Shown piece after piece: positions 42,983 to 52,443 of a DNA stretch of 64,000 nt; within the stretch, counting starts at the first letter, position 1, and every line of letters starts with the position of its first letter. Source of the stretch: an uncultured Oscillospiraceae bacterium (lineage in GTDB: Bacteria; Bacillota; Clostridia; Oscillospirales; Oscillospiraceae); NCBI GenBank assembly GCA_934512135.1, contig CAKSWT010000016.1:1-64000 (forward strand). The letters run 5' to 3'. The notes under the pieces are model-generated. The model saw only the letters and a list, made by a program, of their open reading frames with translations, was not told where the DNA came from and searched no databases. The translations under genes and the position numbers were made by a program.

Positions 42983-43306
42983 TTAAAAAGTCTCGCCGCA
43001 GCCGCGCTTGCCGCTGCAGAAGCGGGTCTTGGTGCCGTCTTCCAGGAACTTATAGCCGCAGCGGGTGGGCTTGCCACACTTGGGGCACACGAGCATGACC
43101 TTGCTGGCACGCATGGGAATGGCCTTGCGGATGATGCCGCTTTCCTCACCCTGGCGGGTAGCCTTGGTGTGGCGGTCAGCCATGTTGATGCCCTCCACCA
43201 GAACCTTGCCCACGGTGGGCATGGTGGCGAGAACCTTACCCTGCTTGCCCTTGTCCTTGCCGGACAGAACAACTACGGTATCATTCTTTTTGATCTTCAT
43301 ATTCAT
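42983..43306 (-). CDS. rplX: 50S ribosomal protein L24
   Basis: The 107-residue assembly initiator protein has the KOW motif KIKKNDTVVVLSGKDKGKQG. A cysteine-rich C-terminal part (CPKCGKPTRCGYKF, then CSGKRGCGETF) is longer in cysteines than typical L24 and may bind zinc. The start is either ATG 43306 or the in-frame ATG two codons later; AAGGGGG precedes both. It lies 9 nt after rplN. Confidence 0.97.
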   Translation of the reverse strand: MNMKIKKNDTVVVLSGKDKGKQGKVLATMPTVGKVLVEGINMADRHTKATRQGEESGIIRKAIPMRASKVMLVCPKCGKPTRCGYKFLEDGTKTRFCSGKRGCGETF

Positions 43307-43315
43307 GGTACCCCC

Positions 43316-43684
43316 TTAAATGACTTCCGGAGCCAGGGACAGGATCTTCATGTAGTCCTTGTCGCGGAGCTCTCTTGCCACAGGCCCAAAGATACGGGTG
43401 CCTCTGGGGTTCTTGTCGTCCTTAATGAGGACGGCGGCGTTCTCGTCGAAGCGCACATAGGTACCGTCGGCACGGCGCACGCCGCGGACAGTCCGAACGA
43501 TCACAGCCTTGACGACCTCGCCCTTCTTCACGGTGCCGCCGGGAGCAGCCTTCCGCACGGAAGCCACGATCACATCGCCGATGTTGCCGTAGCGACGGGA
43601 GGAACCGCCCATAACACGGATGCACTTAATCTCTTTGGCGCCGGTATTATCGGCAACCTTCAGGTAACTTTCCTGCTGAATCAT
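43316..43684 (-). CDS. rplN: 50S ribosomal protein L14
   Basis: The 122-residue protein [20 protein letters not shown], with [20 protein letters not shown] and [20 protein letters not shown], is clear L14. It forms intersubunit bridge B8 and binds RsfS. It is flanked by rpsQ (13 nt) and rplX (9 nt). Confidence 0.98.
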   Translation of the reverse strand: MIQQESYLKVADNTGAKEIKCIRVMGGSSRRYGNIGDVIVASVRKAAPGGTVKKGEVVKAVIVRTVRGVRRADGTYVRFDENAAVLIKDDKNPRGTRIFGPVARELRDKDYMKILSLAPEVI

Positions 43685-43697
43685 CGAACCGGCCTCC

Positions 43698-43961
43698 TTA
43701 CTTCGCTTTTTCGATAATCTCTACCAGTCTCCAGCGCTTGTCCTTGGACAGGGGACGGGTCTCCATGACGCGGACGGTGTCGCCGATGCCGCACTCATTG
43801 TTCTCGTCATGCGCTTTGAGCTTGTAGGTTCTCTTAATGGTCTTCTTGTAGAGGGCATGCTGTACGCTGTCCTGAATCGCAACCACGATTGTCTTATCCA
43901 TCTTGTTGGAGACGACGGTGCCAACCCTGGTTTTGCGGAAAGCTCTTGTTTCTTCGCTCAC
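43698..43961 (-). CDS. rpsQ: 30S ribosomal protein S17
   Basis: The 87-residue OB-fold primary binding protein. [20 protein letters not shown] and [20 protein letters not shown] are diagnostic. It starts at a GTG at 43961, supported by AGGAGG 9 nt upstream. It lies 14 nt after rpmC. Confidence 0.97.
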   Translation of the reverse strand: MSEETRAFRKTRVGTVVSNKMDKTIVVAIQDSVQHALYKKTIKRTYKLKAHDENNECGIGDTVRVMETRPLSKDKRWRLVEIIEKAK

Positions 43962-43975
43962 TTGAGTTTACCTCC

Positions 43976-44179
43976 TTAGGCTTCGGTCCGAAGCTCCCTT
44001 TCGCGTAAAATAGTCTTGACTCGGGCAATATCCTTCTTCACAGTCTGGATCTTAATGGGGTTATCCAGCTGATTGGTCGCATGCTGCATACGCAGGAAGA
44101 AGAGGTCCTTCTTCAGAGCAGCCAGCTGTGCTTCCAGCTCAGCGGTGGTCTTATCGCGTAATTCGTTTGCCTTCATCAT
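43976..44179 (-). CDS. rpmC: 50S ribosomal protein L29
   Basis: The 67-residue helical protein near the exit tunnel ([20 protein letters not shown], ending [13 protein letters not shown]). Two tandem ATGs (44179 and 44176) follow the rplP stop, which overlaps the first by one base (TAATG), so translation is coupled. Confidence 0.97.
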   Translation of the reverse strand: MMKANELRDKTTAELEAQLAALKKDLFFLRMQHATNQLDNPIKIQTVKKDIARVKTILRERELRTEA

Positions 44180-44613
44180 TATTCACCACCATTTCCGGAT
44201 TCGGTGTCTTCCTTCGCCACGATCTTGCACTTGACAGGCAGCTTGTGGATAGCAAGACGGAGTGCTTCCTGGGCGACTTCCTTGGAAACGCCGCCGATCT
44301 CAAACATGACCTTCCCAGGTTTCACAACCGCAACCCAGAACTCGGGTGCGCCTTTACCGGAACCCATTCGAGTACCGATGGCTTTCTTGGAAACGGGCTT
44401 GTCAGGGAAAATTTTGATCCAAACCTTACCGCCACGCTTGGTAGAACGGGTCATGGCGACACGGGCGGCTTCGATCTGATTGCTGGTGATCCAGCCGGGC
44501 TCGCAGGCGGCGATACCGTAATCGCCATAAGCCACAAAATTGCCGCGGGAAGCAGCGCCCTTCATGCGGCCTCTCTGCTGCTTGCGGTATTTAACTCTCT
44601 TAGGCAGAAGCAT
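44179..44613 (-). CDS. rplP: 50S ribosomal protein L16
   Basis: The 144-residue protein organises the tRNA-binding region of the 50[41 protein letters not shown] and [17 protein letters not shown] are family hallmarks. Start and stop overlap neighbours by one base on each side (TGATG with rpsC, TAATG with rpmC). Confidence 0.98.
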   Translation of the reverse strand: MLLPKRVKYRKQQRGRMKGAASRGNFVAYGDYGIAACEPGWITSNQIEAARVAMTRSTKRGGKVWIKIFPDKPVSKKAIGTRMGSGKGAPEFWVAVVKPGKVMFEIGGVSKEVAQEALRLAIHKLPVKCKIVAKEDTESGNGGE

Positions 44614-45377
44614 CAGCGGTTGCCTCCTTCCCTCCGGCTGTTATTTCTGTTGCCGTTGTTTCTGTAGCCTCCACGGCGATCGCCGCGGCGGTCATTGTTT
44701 CTGCGTTCACGTCTGGGCTGCTCAACTCTGGTCTCACGGAGGGTGGAGTTAAGAACCTCGCCCTTGTAGATCCAGACCTTGACGCCGCACTTGCCATAAG
44801 TGGTGTTTGCCTCAGCAAAGCCATAGTCGATGTCAGCGCGGATGGTCTGCAGCGGAATGGTGCCCTCATGATAGGACTCGCTGCGGGCGATCTCAGCGCC
44901 GCCGAGACGGCCGCCGCAGGTGACCTTGATGCCCTTGGCGCCAAGGCGGGTTGCGTTCTGCATGGCCTTCTTCATGGCTCTTCTGTAGCCGATACGCTTC
45001 TCCAGCTGAGAAGCGATGTTCTCTGCCACCAGCTGGGCGTTCACGTCGGGGCTTCTCACCTCAACGATGTTCACGGCCACAGGCTTCTTCAGCATGGCCT
45101 CCAGCTTCAGGCGGAGCTTCTCGATCTCGCTGCCGCCCTTGCCGATGACCACACCGGGACGGGAGCAGTGAATGTTGATGCGGATCTTAGCCGCGTTGTC
45201 TCTCTCAATTTCGATCTTGGCGATACCGGCAGAGTACAGGGTGCTCTTGAGGTACTTGCGGATGTTGTAATCCTCGACCACCAGATCACCGACTTTGTCC
45301 TCGCGGGCATACCATCTAGAGTCCCAATCCTTGATTACGCCGACGCGCAGTCCATGGGGATTAACTTTCTGTCCCAT
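44613..45377 (-). CDS. rpsC: 30S ribosomal protein S3
   Basis: The 254-residue protein at the mRNA entry has helicase-type function. [20 protein letters not shown], the KH motif [20 protein letters not shown], and [16 protein letters not shown] are diagnostic. The C-terminal tail (about 35 residues of R, N and G) is longer than in E. coli. It lies 15 nt after rplV. Confidence 0.98.
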   Translation of the reverse strand: MGQKVNPHGLRVGVIKDWDSRWYAREDKVGDLVVEDYNIRKYLKSTLYSAGIAKIEIERDNAAKIRINIHCSRPGVVIGKGGSEIEKLRLKLEAMLKKPVAVNIVEVRSPDVNAQLVAENIASQLEKRIGYRRAMKKAMQNATRLGAKGIKVTCGGRLGGAEIARSESYHEGTIPLQTIRADIDYGFAEANTTYGKCGVKVWIYKGEVLNSTLRETRVEQPRRERRNNDRRGDRRGGYRNNGNRNNSRREGGNR

Positions 45378-45392
45378 AAGTTACCTCCTGCC

Positions 45393-45728
45393 TTAGTCCT
45401 TCTCGCTGACCACAACTGTGATGTGAGAGGTTCTCTTGTTGATTCTGTAGGATCTGCCCTGTGCCCGCGGCATGGCCCGCTTGAGGATGGGGCCGGGGTC
45501 AGCGGAGACAGCAGATACATAGAGCTTCTCGACATCCATGGAGTGGTTGTTCTCTGCATTGGCCACCGCGCTGTTCAGCAGCTTCAGAAGAAGCTCAGAA
45601 GCAGCCTTGGGGGTCTGCATAAGAATTGCGGTCGCAGTCTTCACATCCTTACCGCGGATCAGGTCGCAGACGATCTGGACCTTGCGGGGGGAAATGCGGG
45701 CGTAACTCAGGTGTGCTTTCGCTTCCAT
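45393..45728 (-). CDS. rplV: 50S ribosomal protein L22
   Basis: The 111-residue protein lines the exit tunnel. [20 protein letters not shown] and the beta-hairpin loop ([20 protein letters not shown]) are clear; mutations in this loop give macrolide resistance in other species, and the sequence here looks wild type. It lies 14 nt after rpsS. Confidence 0.98.
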   Translation of the reverse strand: MEAKAHLSYARISPRKVQIVCDLIRGKDVKTATAILMQTPKAASELLLKLLNSAVANAENNHSMDVEKLYVSAVSADPGPILKRAMPRAQGRSYRINKRTSHITVVVSEKD

Positions 45729-45742
45729 TTATAGCTTCCTCC

Positions 45743-46021
45743 TTACTTGGAATTGGTGGTCTTGCTGCCAGAATGACCTCTGAAGGTTCTGGTGGGAGCA
45801 AATTCGCCCAGCTTGTGACCAACCATGTCCTCGGTGATATAGACAGGAACGTGCTTCCGGCCGTCATGCACAGCGATGGTGTGGCCGACGAAGGAGGGGA
45901 AAATGGTGGATGCTCTGGACCAGGTCTTGAGCACCTTTTTCTCATTAGCCTTGTTGAGTTCCTCCACGCGCTTGTACAGCTCAGGAGCAACGAAAGGGCC
46001 TTTTTTAATGCTTCTGCTCAT
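45743..46021 (-). CDS. rpsS: 30S ribosomal protein S19
   Basis: The 92-residue head protein [20 protein letters not shown] with [20 protein letters not shown] and [14 protein letters not shown] is standard S19. It lies 12 nt after rplB with an AGGAGG site. Confidence 0.98.
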   Translation of the reverse strand: MSRSIKKGPFVAPELYKRVEELNKANEKKVLKTWSRASTIFPSFVGHTIAVHDGRKHVPVYITEDMVGHKLGEFAPTRTFRGHSGSKTTNSK

Positions 46022-46033
46022 TGTGTTTCCTCC

Positions 46034-46867
46034 TTACTTGCTGTTTCTGCGCTTGACGATGAACTTATCGGTGGGGTTCTTCGTCTTGCGGGTCTTATAA
46101 CCCATAGCAGGCTTGCCCCAGGGGGTAACCGGTCCGGGACGGCCAACAGGGCTCTTGCCCTCGCCGCCGCCGTGGGGATGGTCGTTGGGGTTCATCACGG
46201 AGCCGCGGACGGTGGGGCGAATGCCCATGTGACGCTTGCGGCCAGCCTTGCCCAGGTGGATGTTCTCATGGTCGAGGTTGCCGATCTGGCCGATGGTCGC
46301 CTTGCAGTCCATGCGGATGTAGCGAACCTCGCCGGAGGGCATACGGATCTGCGCCATGGCGCCGTCCTTAGCCATGAGCTGTGCGGAGGTGCCGGCGGAA
46401 CGGACCAGCTGTGCGCCACGGCCGGGGTACAGCTCCACATTGTGGATCACGGTACCAACGGGGATGTTGGCGATGGGCAGGCAGTTGCCGGGCTTAATGT
46501 CGGCGGCCGCAGAGGACACCACGGTGTCGCCGGCCTTCAGGCCCACGGGAGCGATGATATAACGCTTCTCGGTGCCATAGTCCACCAGCGCAATGAACGC
46601 GCTGCGGTTGGGGTCATACTCCAGGCGGAGGACAGTGCCGGGCACTTCCAGAAGATCCCGCTTGAAGTCGATGACTCTGTACTTCTTCTTATTGCCGCCG
46701 CCACGATGACGAACGGTGATTCTGCCGTAGCTGTTGCGGCCTGCATGCTTCTTAACAGGCTCCAGCAGGCTGCGCTCAGGTTTAGCCTTCTTATCAACAC
46801 CATCAAAACCAGAGACGGTCATGTTTCTGCGAGACGGCGTGGTCGGCTTAAAAGTTTTGATAGCCAT
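46034..46867 (-). CDS. rplB: 50S ribosomal protein L2
   Basis: The 277-residue protein is required for subunit joining and peptidyl transfer. [39 protein letters not shown] and the C-terminal [20 protein letters not shown] (with the conserved His) are unmistakable. It lies 29 nt after rplW. Confidence 0.99.
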   Translation of the reverse strand: MAIKTFKPTTPSRRNMTVSGFDGVDKKAKPERSLLEPVKKHAGRNSYGRITVRHRGGGNKKKYRVIDFKRDLLEVPGTVLRLEYDPNRSAFIALVDYGTEKRYIIAPVGLKAGDTVVSSAAADIKPGNCLPIANIPVGTVIHNVELYPGRGAQLVRSAGTSAQLMAKDGAMAQIRMPSGEVRYIRMDCKATIGQIGNLDHENIHLGKAGRKRHMGIRPTVRGSVMNPNDHPHGGGEGKSPVGRPGPVTPWGKPAMGYKTRKTKNPTDKFIVKRRNSK

Positions 46868-46896
46868 TTATATTCTCTCCTTGTTTGAGATTTGGA

Positions 46897-47193
46897 TCAG
46901 ACCATGCCTTCGAAGAACTCGATGGTCTTGGAGTCCTCGGTCAGCTCAACATAAGCCTTCTTCTTCGCAGCGGTGCGGCCCTTGGGATAGGAGCCGGTGC
47001 GCTTGCTCTTGCCCTGCACGTTAACAGTGTTCACATTCTTGACCTTCACGCCGAAGATCTCGGCAATGGCCTGCTTGATCTCGACCTTGGTGGCGGAAGG
47101 AGCCACTTCAAAGACATACTTCTTCTCAGCAGACTCAGCCATGGACTTCTCAGTGATCACAGGCCGCAGGATTACGTCATATGCGGTTTTCAT
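46897..47193 (-). CDS. rplW: 50S ribosomal protein L23
   Basis: The 98-residue protein at the tunnel exit is the docking site for SRP and trigger factor. YDVILRPVITEKSMAESAEK and KVNTVNVQGKSKRTGSYPKG identify it. Its ATG overlaps the rplD stop by one base. Confidence 0.98.
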   Translation of the reverse strand: MKTAYDVILRPVITEKSMAESAEKKYVFEVAPSATKVEIKQAIAEIFGVKVKNVNTVNVQGKSKRTGSYPKGRTAAKKKAYVELTEDSKTIEFFEGMV

Positions 47194-47816
47194 TACGCAA
47201 ATACCTCCTCGATCTTAGCCACCGCAGCCTTATCGACGACCAGCTTGTTGCAATTCACAATGTCGTAGACATTGATGAGGTTTGCGAAGGTGGTGATGCA
47301 GCCGGGGATATTGCGGGCGCTCAGAATCACGTTCTGATTTGCCTCGGGGGTAACGACCAGAGCCTTCTTGTCGGCGCCCACAGCAGTGAGGAAGCCCTTG
47401 AAGGACTTGGTCTTGATCTCGTCTGCCTTGATCTCGTCGATGACCACCAGATCACCGGAGGCCACCTTTGCAGACAGAGCGGACTTCAGGGCCAGTCTCT
47501 TGACCTTTTTGTTCAGGGTGTAGCTGTAGTCTCTGGGCTTGGGCGCAAAGACAACGCCGCCGTGCGTCCACTGGGGAGCGCGGATGGAGCCCTGTCTTGC
47601 CCGGCCGGTGCCCTTCTGACGCCAGGGCTTGATGCCGCCGCCTCTGACCTCAGCACGGGTCAGGGTGCTCTGGGTGCCCTGCCGGCAGTTGGCCAGGTGG
47701 TTCTTCACCACGTCATGGACAACAGAGGCGTTGGGCTCGATCCCGAAAACAGCCTCGGAGAGCTCAATCTCGCCGACCTGCTTGCCAGTCATATCATAAA
47801 CATTTGTCTTAGGCAT
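47193..47816 (-). CDS. rplD: 50S ribosomal protein L4
   Basis: The 207-residue protein has the tunnel loop [20 protein letters not shown] and a C-terminal regulatory face. In E. coli L4 attenuates S10-operon transcription through the leader; whether this L4 acts on the leader hairpin at 49070-49087 is untested. It starts 17 nt after rplC and overlaps rplW by one base. Confidence 0.98.
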   Translation of the reverse strand: MPKTNVYDMTGKQVGEIELSEAVFGIEPNASVVHDVVKNHLANCRQGTQSTLTRAEVRGGGIKPWRQKGTGRARQGSIRAPQWTHGGVVFAPKPRDYSYTLNKKVKRLALKSALSAKVASGDLVVIDEIKADEIKTKSFKGFLTAVGADKKALVVTPEANQNVILSARNIPGCITTFANLINVYDIVNCNKLVVDKAAVAKIEEVFA

Positions 47817-47833
47817 GATTTACACTCCTCTCC

Positions 47834-48550
47834 TTAGCCTCTAGCGGAAGCCTTCTGGGGGTTACGTCCGGAAGCCTTCTGCGGGTTCTTGCTGATGCCG
47901 GTCTCCACCTGCTTGATCTTGTTGTTCTTCACAGTGTTCTTGAGGACCACCAGGCCGCCCTTGGGGCCGGGGATCGCACCGCGAATCACAATCATGTTCA
48001 GCTCGGCGTCCACCTTCACAACGTCAAGGTTCTGCACAGTGACCTGATCCACACCCATCTGACCAGCGCCGATCTTGCCCTTGAAAATACGGGAAGGCGT
48101 GGAGCAGGAGTTCATGGAGCCGGCGTGACGGTGAACAGGACCGCCGCCGTGGGTGGTAGGAGTACGCTGTGCGCCGTGGCGCTTGATGACGCCCTGGTAG
48201 CCATGGCCCTTGGAGATGCCGGTCACGTCGATCTTATCGCCGGCCGCGAACACATCCGCCTTGACCTCGTCGCCTACGCTCAGGGTGCTGTCCTCGAGAC
48301 GGAACTCCTTGAGGACCTTTTTGAGGGCCACATTGGCCTTCTGGAGATGGCCAGCCTCAGGCTTGGTGAGCTTGGACTCTTTCACGTCCTGATAGCCCAG
48401 CTGCACAGCTGCATAGCCGTCTTTTTCCACAGTCTTGACCTGAGTGACGGTGCAGGGACCAGCCTCCACAACGGTGACCGGAATGACCTTGCCGCTCTCA
48501 TCGAAGATCTGGGTCATACCCACTTTTTTGCCGATGATTGCTTTTTTCAT
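47834..48550 (-). CDS. rplC: 50S ribosomal protein L3
   Basis: The protein is 238 residues from the ATG at 48550 (AGGAGG 6 nt upstream); the longer frame lacks homology. [20 protein letters not shown] and [24 protein letters not shown] central sequences (the Gln that is methylated lies near here) are conserved. The C-terminus has about 25 extra residues with an 8-residue tandem duplication ([16 protein letters not shown]). It follows rpsJ by 103 nt containing a strong hairpin. Confidence 0.97.
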   Translation of the reverse strand: MKKAIIGKKVGMTQIFDESGKVIPVTVVEAGPCTVTQVKTVEKDGYAAVQLGYQDVKESKLTKPEAGHLQKANVALKKVLKEFRLEDSTLSVGDEVKADVFAAGDKIDVTGISKGHGYQGVIKRHGAQRTPTTHGGGPVHRHAGSMNSCSTPSRIFKGKIGAGQMGVDQVTVQNLDVVKVDAELNMIVIRGAIPGPKGGLVVLKNTVKNNKIKQVETGISKNPQKASGRNPQKASARG

Positions 48551-48594
48551 AGTGTTTCCTCCTGTATAGGTTATTGGTTGACGCATTGGGTACG

Positions 48595-48640
48595 CCAACT
48601 TGACCCGTCCGCAGCTGCGGACTTGGCGTGCTGTATTCCG
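48595..48640 (-). promoter_or_regulatory. Hairpin in the rpsJ-rplC gap
   Basis: A 16-bp palindrome GTCCGCAGCTGCGGAC is enclosed by CGCCAA/TTGGCG pairing. No T-run follows, so it is more likely a processing or regulatory structure than a terminator. Confidence 0.4.
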
Positions 48641-48653
48641 TGGGTTAGGGGAA

Positions 48654-48965
48654 TTACAGCTTTATCTCAATCTCAACACCAGCAGGAAGCTCCAGGGCCA
48701 TCAGGGCCTCGACGCACTTCTGGTTGGGGTTGAGAATATCGATCAGTCTCTTGTGAGTCCGGCGCTCAAACTGCTCACGGCTGTCCTTGTACTTGTGCAC
48801 AGCACGCAGAATGGTGACGACCTCTTTCTTGGTGGGCAGAGGGATGGGGCCGGAGACCTGAGCGCCGTTGCGCTTGGCAGTCTCGACGATCTTCTCTGCG
48901 CTGGAATCGATGATCTGATGATCGTAAGCCTTGAGGCGGATCCGGATCATATCTTTGTTTGCCAT
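48654..48965 (-). CDS. rpsJ: 30S ribosomal protein S10
   Basis: The 103-residue first gene of the superoperon; NusE partner of NusB in antitermination as well as a head protein. [40 protein letters not shown] and RKLIDI-type residues ([12 protein letters not shown]) are diagnostic. AGGAGG lies upstream. It is preceded by a roughly 250-nt leader and a strong promoter. Confidence 0.98.
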   Translation of the reverse strand: MANKDMIRIRLKAYDHQIIDSSAEKIVETAKRNGAQVSGPIPLPTKKEVVTILRAVHKYKDSREQFERRTHKRLIDILNPNQKCVEALMALELPAGVEIEIKL

Positions 48966-49216
48966 TGTGGGTGTTCCTCCTTAATTCGTATCCAGTATGT
49001 CGTGGATGGCTGGGTACGGGTGAGAGTTCTGTCCGCTATGCCGTGCGTATCATTCCGGGTCATAGAAAAGACCGGCAAAAGCCGGCCTACCACCACACCC
49101 CGGCGATATACGCCGCGAAGCAGTTCTCTCAGCCGCCCGATTAACGGACTTACTCCGCAGAAGTTACCGGCAGTGCCGCAATCTCCTGTTTCATCGCAAT
49201 ACGCGAAAACTCGCGC
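48966..49216 (-). promoter_or_regulatory. S10 operon leader RNA
   Basis: About 250 nt of untranslated leader lie between the promoter and rpsJ. It holds a terminator-like hairpin at 49070-49087. An open frame runs through part of it but lacks a start signal and family resemblance. Confidence 0.55.
49064..49087 (-). terminator. Attenuator-like hairpin in the S10 leader
   Basis: A 7-bp stem (49070-49076 with 49081-49087, one mismatch or wobble) with a 4-nt loop is followed by TTTTCT on the minus strand, about 100 nt before rpsJ. Confidence 0.5.
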
Positions 49217-49222
49217 CTGAAT

Positions 49223-49252
49223 ATAATACAATAGATCCCCCTTGTTTGTCAA
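49223..49252 (-). promoter_or_regulatory. S10 operon promoter
   Basis: On the minus strand a perfect TTGACA (49252-49247) and TATTAT (49228-49223) are 18 nt apart. Inverted-repeat arms GATCCCCC/GGGGGATC (49234-49241 and 49253-49260) flank the -35 box. Confidence 0.8.
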
Positions 49253-49275
49253 GGGGGATCTTCCACTTTTTTAAA

Positions 49276-49740
49276 TTATTTTTTCCCGGTACACCAGCCG
49301 ATGATCCGCTCCACCTGGGCGGAGGTCATGGCGCTCATGGGCACCAGGTTTACGCTCCGGCGGTTGGGATAGAGCAGCAGAGCCTGGTCATTTCGGCGGA
49401 CCCGCCAGGTTTTGCTCCAGAGGACCCGGACCTGATCCCGGCCGCTTTTCACCGTCCAGCCGTCACGGTCAAACTGATACTGAAGGGACATGCCGGCAAG
49501 GCCGGACTTTTTGTACTCCCGGCGCATAACGCTGCGGTACACCGCCAGCAGCCCCAGCACCACCAGCACAATCACCAGCAGCACCGTCAGCGGAATCTCC
49601 TTGGGCATTTTCCCGGTGACCGTCAGGAGAAGCACCCCGGCGATGAAAATCACCACTGCCAGAGAAAATCCTCGGAGAAACTGGGACCACTTGAGCTTAG
49701 CAAAGGCGGAATAGCCAATGCCGCTGACGTTGACCGTCAC
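49276..49740 (-). CDS. Small two-span membrane protein (YcxB-like)
   Basis: The 154-residue protein has two adjacent membrane helices (LAVVIFIAGVLLLTVTG and LTVLLVIVLVVLGLLAV), followed by a cytoplasmic domain ending RRSVNLVPMSAMTSAQVERI, the layout of YcxB-like C-terminal domain proteins of unknown function. The GTG at 49740 has AAGGAGA 5 nt upstream; a TTG at 49764 is the alternative start. It lies 36 nt after proS on the same strand and before the S10 promoter. Confidence 0.65.
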   Translation of the reverse strand: MTVNVSGIGYSAFAKLKWSQFLRGFSLAVVIFIAGVLLLTVTGKMPKEIPLTVLLVIVLVVLGLLAVYRSVMRREYKKSGLAGMSLQYQFDRDGWTVKSGRDQVRVLWSKTWRVRRNDQALLLYPNRRSVNLVPMSAMTSAQVERIIGWCTGKK

Positions 49741-49776
49741 CTGGGTCTCCTTATTCTTTGCCAATACGCCGCCCTC

Positions 49777-51216
49777 TTAATAGGCCACGCCCCAGTAGAC
49801 CATCTTCTCTGCCTTCTTCCCGCAGATGGGGCAGACATCGGAGAGATGCTCCTGCTGGAAGGGGATGCAGCGGGAGGTCATGCCGGCCTTTTCCTTCATC
49901 TCCAGCTCGCACTGGAGATTGCCGCACCACATGGTCTTGATGAATCCGCCGTGCTCCTCCTGAAGGGCCTTTGCCTCCTCCAGGGAATAGGCTGCGTAGG
50001 TGTGATCGGCCACATTCTTGGCCGCCTTTTCGTACAGGCCGTTGTGAATGGCATCCAGAAGCTCCGGCACCTTGGTCTCCAGCTCCTCCAGTGCCAGTAC
50101 CGTCTTCTCCCCGTTGTCCCGGCGGCAGGCCACACACTGGCCCTGTTCCAGGTCCTTGGGGCCGATTTCCACCCGGAGGGGCACACCCTTCATCTCATAC
50201 TCCGCAAACTTCCAGCCGGGGCTGTTGTCAGAGAAGTCGCCCTTGACCCGAAGGCCCATGGCCTTGAGCCGAGCCACCAGCGCCTCCGCCGCCTCGTTGA
50301 CACCGGGCTTGTGGGCCGCAATGGGCAGGACCACCACCTGAATGGGGGCAATCCGGGGCGGCAGCACCAGGCCGTTGTTGTCCCCGTGGGTCATAATCAG
50401 GCCGCCGATGATTCGGGTGGACATGCCCCAGGAGGTCTCGTGGGGATGAGCCAGCTGGTTGTTCTTGTCGGTAAAGGTAATGTCAAAGGCAGTGGGGAAG
50501 CCGTCGCCGAAGTAGTGGCTGGTGCCTCCCTGGAGGGCTTTCCGGTCATGCATCATGCACTCAATAGTGTAGGTACGCTCTGCCCCGGCAAACTTCTCCT
50601 TGTCGGTTTTCTGGCCCCGAATGACCGGCATGGCCAGCACATTCTCGCAGAGGTCCGCATAGGTCTCCAGCTGCTGCTCCGTCTCGGCAATGGCCTCCTC
50701 TGCGGTGGCGTGGAGGGTGTGGCCCTCCTGCCACAGGAACTCCCGGTGACGGAGGAAGGGGCGAGAGGTCTTTTCCCAGCGAAGCACGCTGCACCACTGG
50801 TTATACAGCAGGGGCAGATCTCTCCAGGAGTGTACAATGTGACTCCAATGGTCGCAGAACAGGGTCTCAGAGGTGGGACGGACGCAGAGCCGTTCCTCCA
50901 GCTCCTCGCTGCCGCCGTGGGTGACCCAGGCGCACTCCGGCGCAAAGCCGGAGACGTGGTCCTTCTCCTTCTGGAGCAGGCTCTCCGGAATCAGCATGGG
51001 CATGGACACGTTCACATGACCTGTGGCCTTGAACCGAGCGTCCAGCTCCTTCTGAATGTTCTCCCAGATGGCGTAGCCATAGGGCCGGAGAATAAACATG
51101 CCCTTGGTGCTGGTATAGTCGATGAGCTCCGCCTTGGTGCACACATCCGTATACCACTTGGCAAAGTCCGTCTCCATATCGGTGATGCGCTCCACCTGCT
51201 TCTTCTCTTTTGCCAT
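49777..51216 (-). CDS. proS: Prolyl-tRNA synthetase, archaeal/eukaryotic type
   Basis: The 479-residue class II synthetase lacks the bacterial editing insertion. Motif 2 region [20 protein letters not shown] and motif 3 region [20 protein letters not shown] are clear; an anticodon domain follows and the C-terminus has cysteines (CGNLQCE, CPICG) and ends in Tyr as in the ProS type 3 group. The ATG at 51216 is chosen by homology ([25 protein letters not shown] start); AAAGGA lies 11 nt upstream. No T-box precedes it. Confidence 0.95.
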   Translation of the reverse strand: MAKEKKQVERITDMETDFAKWYTDVCTKAELIDYTSTKGMFILRPYGYAIWENIQKELDARFKATGHVNVSMPMLIPESLLQKEKDHVSGFAPECAWVTHGGSEELEERLCVRPTSETLFCDHWSHIVHSWRDLPLLYNQWCSVLRWEKTSRPFLRHREFLWQEGHTLHATAEEAIAETEQQLETYADLCENVLAMPVIRGQKTDKEKFAGAERTYTIECMMHDRKALQGGTSHYFGDGFPTAFDITFTDKNNQLAHPHETSWGMSTRIIGGLIMTHGDNNGLVLPPRIAPIQVVVLPIAAHKPGVNEAAEALVARLKAMGLRVKGDFSDNSPGWKFAEYEMKGVPLRVEIGPKDLEQGQCVACRRDNGEKTVLALEELETKVPELLDAIHNGLYEKAAKNVADHTYAAYSLEEAKALQEEHGGFIKTMWCGNLQCELEMKEKAGMTSRCIPFQQEHLSDVCPICGKKAEKMVYWGVAY

Positions 51217-51274
51217 ATCTATTTCAATCCTTTCACGGGCCGGGACATTCCGGGCCGATTGTCTCGTACCGATT

Positions 51275-51303
51275 ATGATAGCACAATTTTTCGGCAGCTT
51301 CAA
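51275..51303 (-). promoter_or_regulatory. proS promoter
   Basis: On the minus strand TTGAAG (51303-51298), a 17-nt spacer and TATCAT (51280-51275) with a TGC extended -10 lie about 60 nt before the proS ATG. Confidence 0.6.
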
Positions 51304-51347
51304 GTCCGCTGTCCTCCTTTTTTCCGGGGATGGGGGAGTTTTTCGAA

Positions 51348-51370
51348 GAGCCTGTCCCATGGACAGGCTC
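51348..51370 (-). terminator. Hairpin after the acyltransferase gene
   Basis: A perfect 10-bp stem (51348-51357 with 51361-51370) has a 3-nt loop. The downstream tract is TTCGAAAAAC, so there is no proper T-run; termination is likely but unproven. Confidence 0.5.
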
Positions 51371-51389
51371 GTATACTATATAATATGTA

Positions 51390-52370
51390 TCACTGCCGGG
51401 CCGGCTCCTCCCGTCTTCCAAAGCAGCGCCGGAACAACCGGGTCACTGGGGGGCTGGAAAACAGCAGCAGCATACCTCCCAACAGGGCCAGAATCAGCAC
51501 CACCGGGTGCTTTGTCTTTTTCAGGAACTCAAAGTAATCCAGGAATTCAATGACAAAGCCGTGGAGGAGATAAACCGGCAGGGTATTCCGGCCGATCCGG
51601 GTCAAAAGAGGAAGCCGCCGATTCGGCACCCCCAGCAGGAACAGGCACAGACACACCACCGCAAATCCCAGCAGCGTGGCCCGATTGAGCACGGTGCCTC
51701 CCCGCTTGCCATAGGGATATTTCCAATAGAGCCACCTCCGGGAGACATCGTCCCGGAGCAGCCAAAGCACGGCAAAGGTCACCAGCACCGTCATCACCAG
51801 CACCGCCACCATAAGCCGCCGCTCCGTCCGATCTCCGTTCCGCCACCACTGGATAATCCGGGCGCCCCGGCCCCGGCAGTAATAGCCCAGAAGGAACATA
51901 GGGAACAGCGCCACCATCCGCTGGAAGCTCAGCACATACCGAAGCTCCTTCTCCCAGCCGGTGAGCAGCGACAGCGCCAGTACCACAGCCAAAATCTTCC
52001 CCTGATCCCTCAGCCGCTCCACCTTCAACAGTGGCAGCAGCAGCCGCCAGAGGAACAGTGCCATGAGAAACCACATGAGCCAGTAGGGCTCCAGCAGCTT
52101 CAGTTCCTCCTCTGTGTGATAGAGGAAGATTGCCGCGGCACTGTAGAGGAGCTGGAACACCAGATAGGGCAGCAGCAGCGTACGGACGCAGCCTCTGTCC
52201 GCAGGCTTGGCGAAGTAGCCGCTGATCCACACAAACAGAGGCATATGGAAGGAATAGATCAGCAGATAGAGATAGTCCGTCACCGGGCCGCGGCGAAGCT
52301 CCAGCAGATGCCCCAGTACCACCAGGATCATCAGAATCCCGCGAAAGTTATCCATCTTTGCGCTGCGCAT
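51390..52370 (-). CDS. Acyltransferase family 3 membrane protein
   Basis: The 326-residue protein has about ten membrane segments. MRSAKMDNFRGILMILVVLG and HLLELRRG... with SFHMPLFVWISGYF are the conserved N-terminal motif (Asp/Arg, His) of OafA/WecH-type acyltransferases that O-acetylate surface sugars. The ATG at 52370 has AGGAGG 8 nt upstream; an ATG two codons earlier is too close. It is last in the XpaC-TelA-LemA-TPM cluster, separated from the TPM gene by 73 nt, possibly cotranscribed. Confidence 0.88.
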   Translation of the reverse strand: MRSAKMDNFRGILMILVVLGHLLELRRGPVTDYLYLLIYSFHMPLFVWISGYFAKPADRGCVRTLLLPYLVFQLLYSAAAIFLYHTEEELKLLEPYWLMWFLMALFLWRLLLPLLKVERLRDQGKILAVVLALSLLTGWEKELRYVLSFQRMVALFPMFLLGYYCRGRGARIIQWWRNGDRTERRLMVAVLVMTVLVTFAVLWLLRDDVSRRWLYWKYPYGKRGGTVLNRATLLGFAVVCLCLFLLGVPNRRLPLLTRIGRNTLPVYLLHGFVIEFLDYFEFLKKTKHPVVLILALLGGMLLLFSSPPVTRLFRRCFGRREEPARQ

Positions 52371-52443
52371 TTCCATCCCCTCCTCTCCCTCAAGGCCAGC
52401 GGAAGGAAAGGGCGAAGCGCCCTTTCCTTCTCTTTCTACCGTG

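Noticed and set aside
48947..49252. 101-codon minus-strand frame across the S10 leader
   Set aside because: It overlaps the promoter -10 and -35, so it cannot be fully transcribed, and it overlaps the rpsJ start.
51217..51389. T-box leader upstream of proS
   Set aside because: No T-box core (AGGGTGG-type) sequence or antiterminator was found; only an ordinary promoter.
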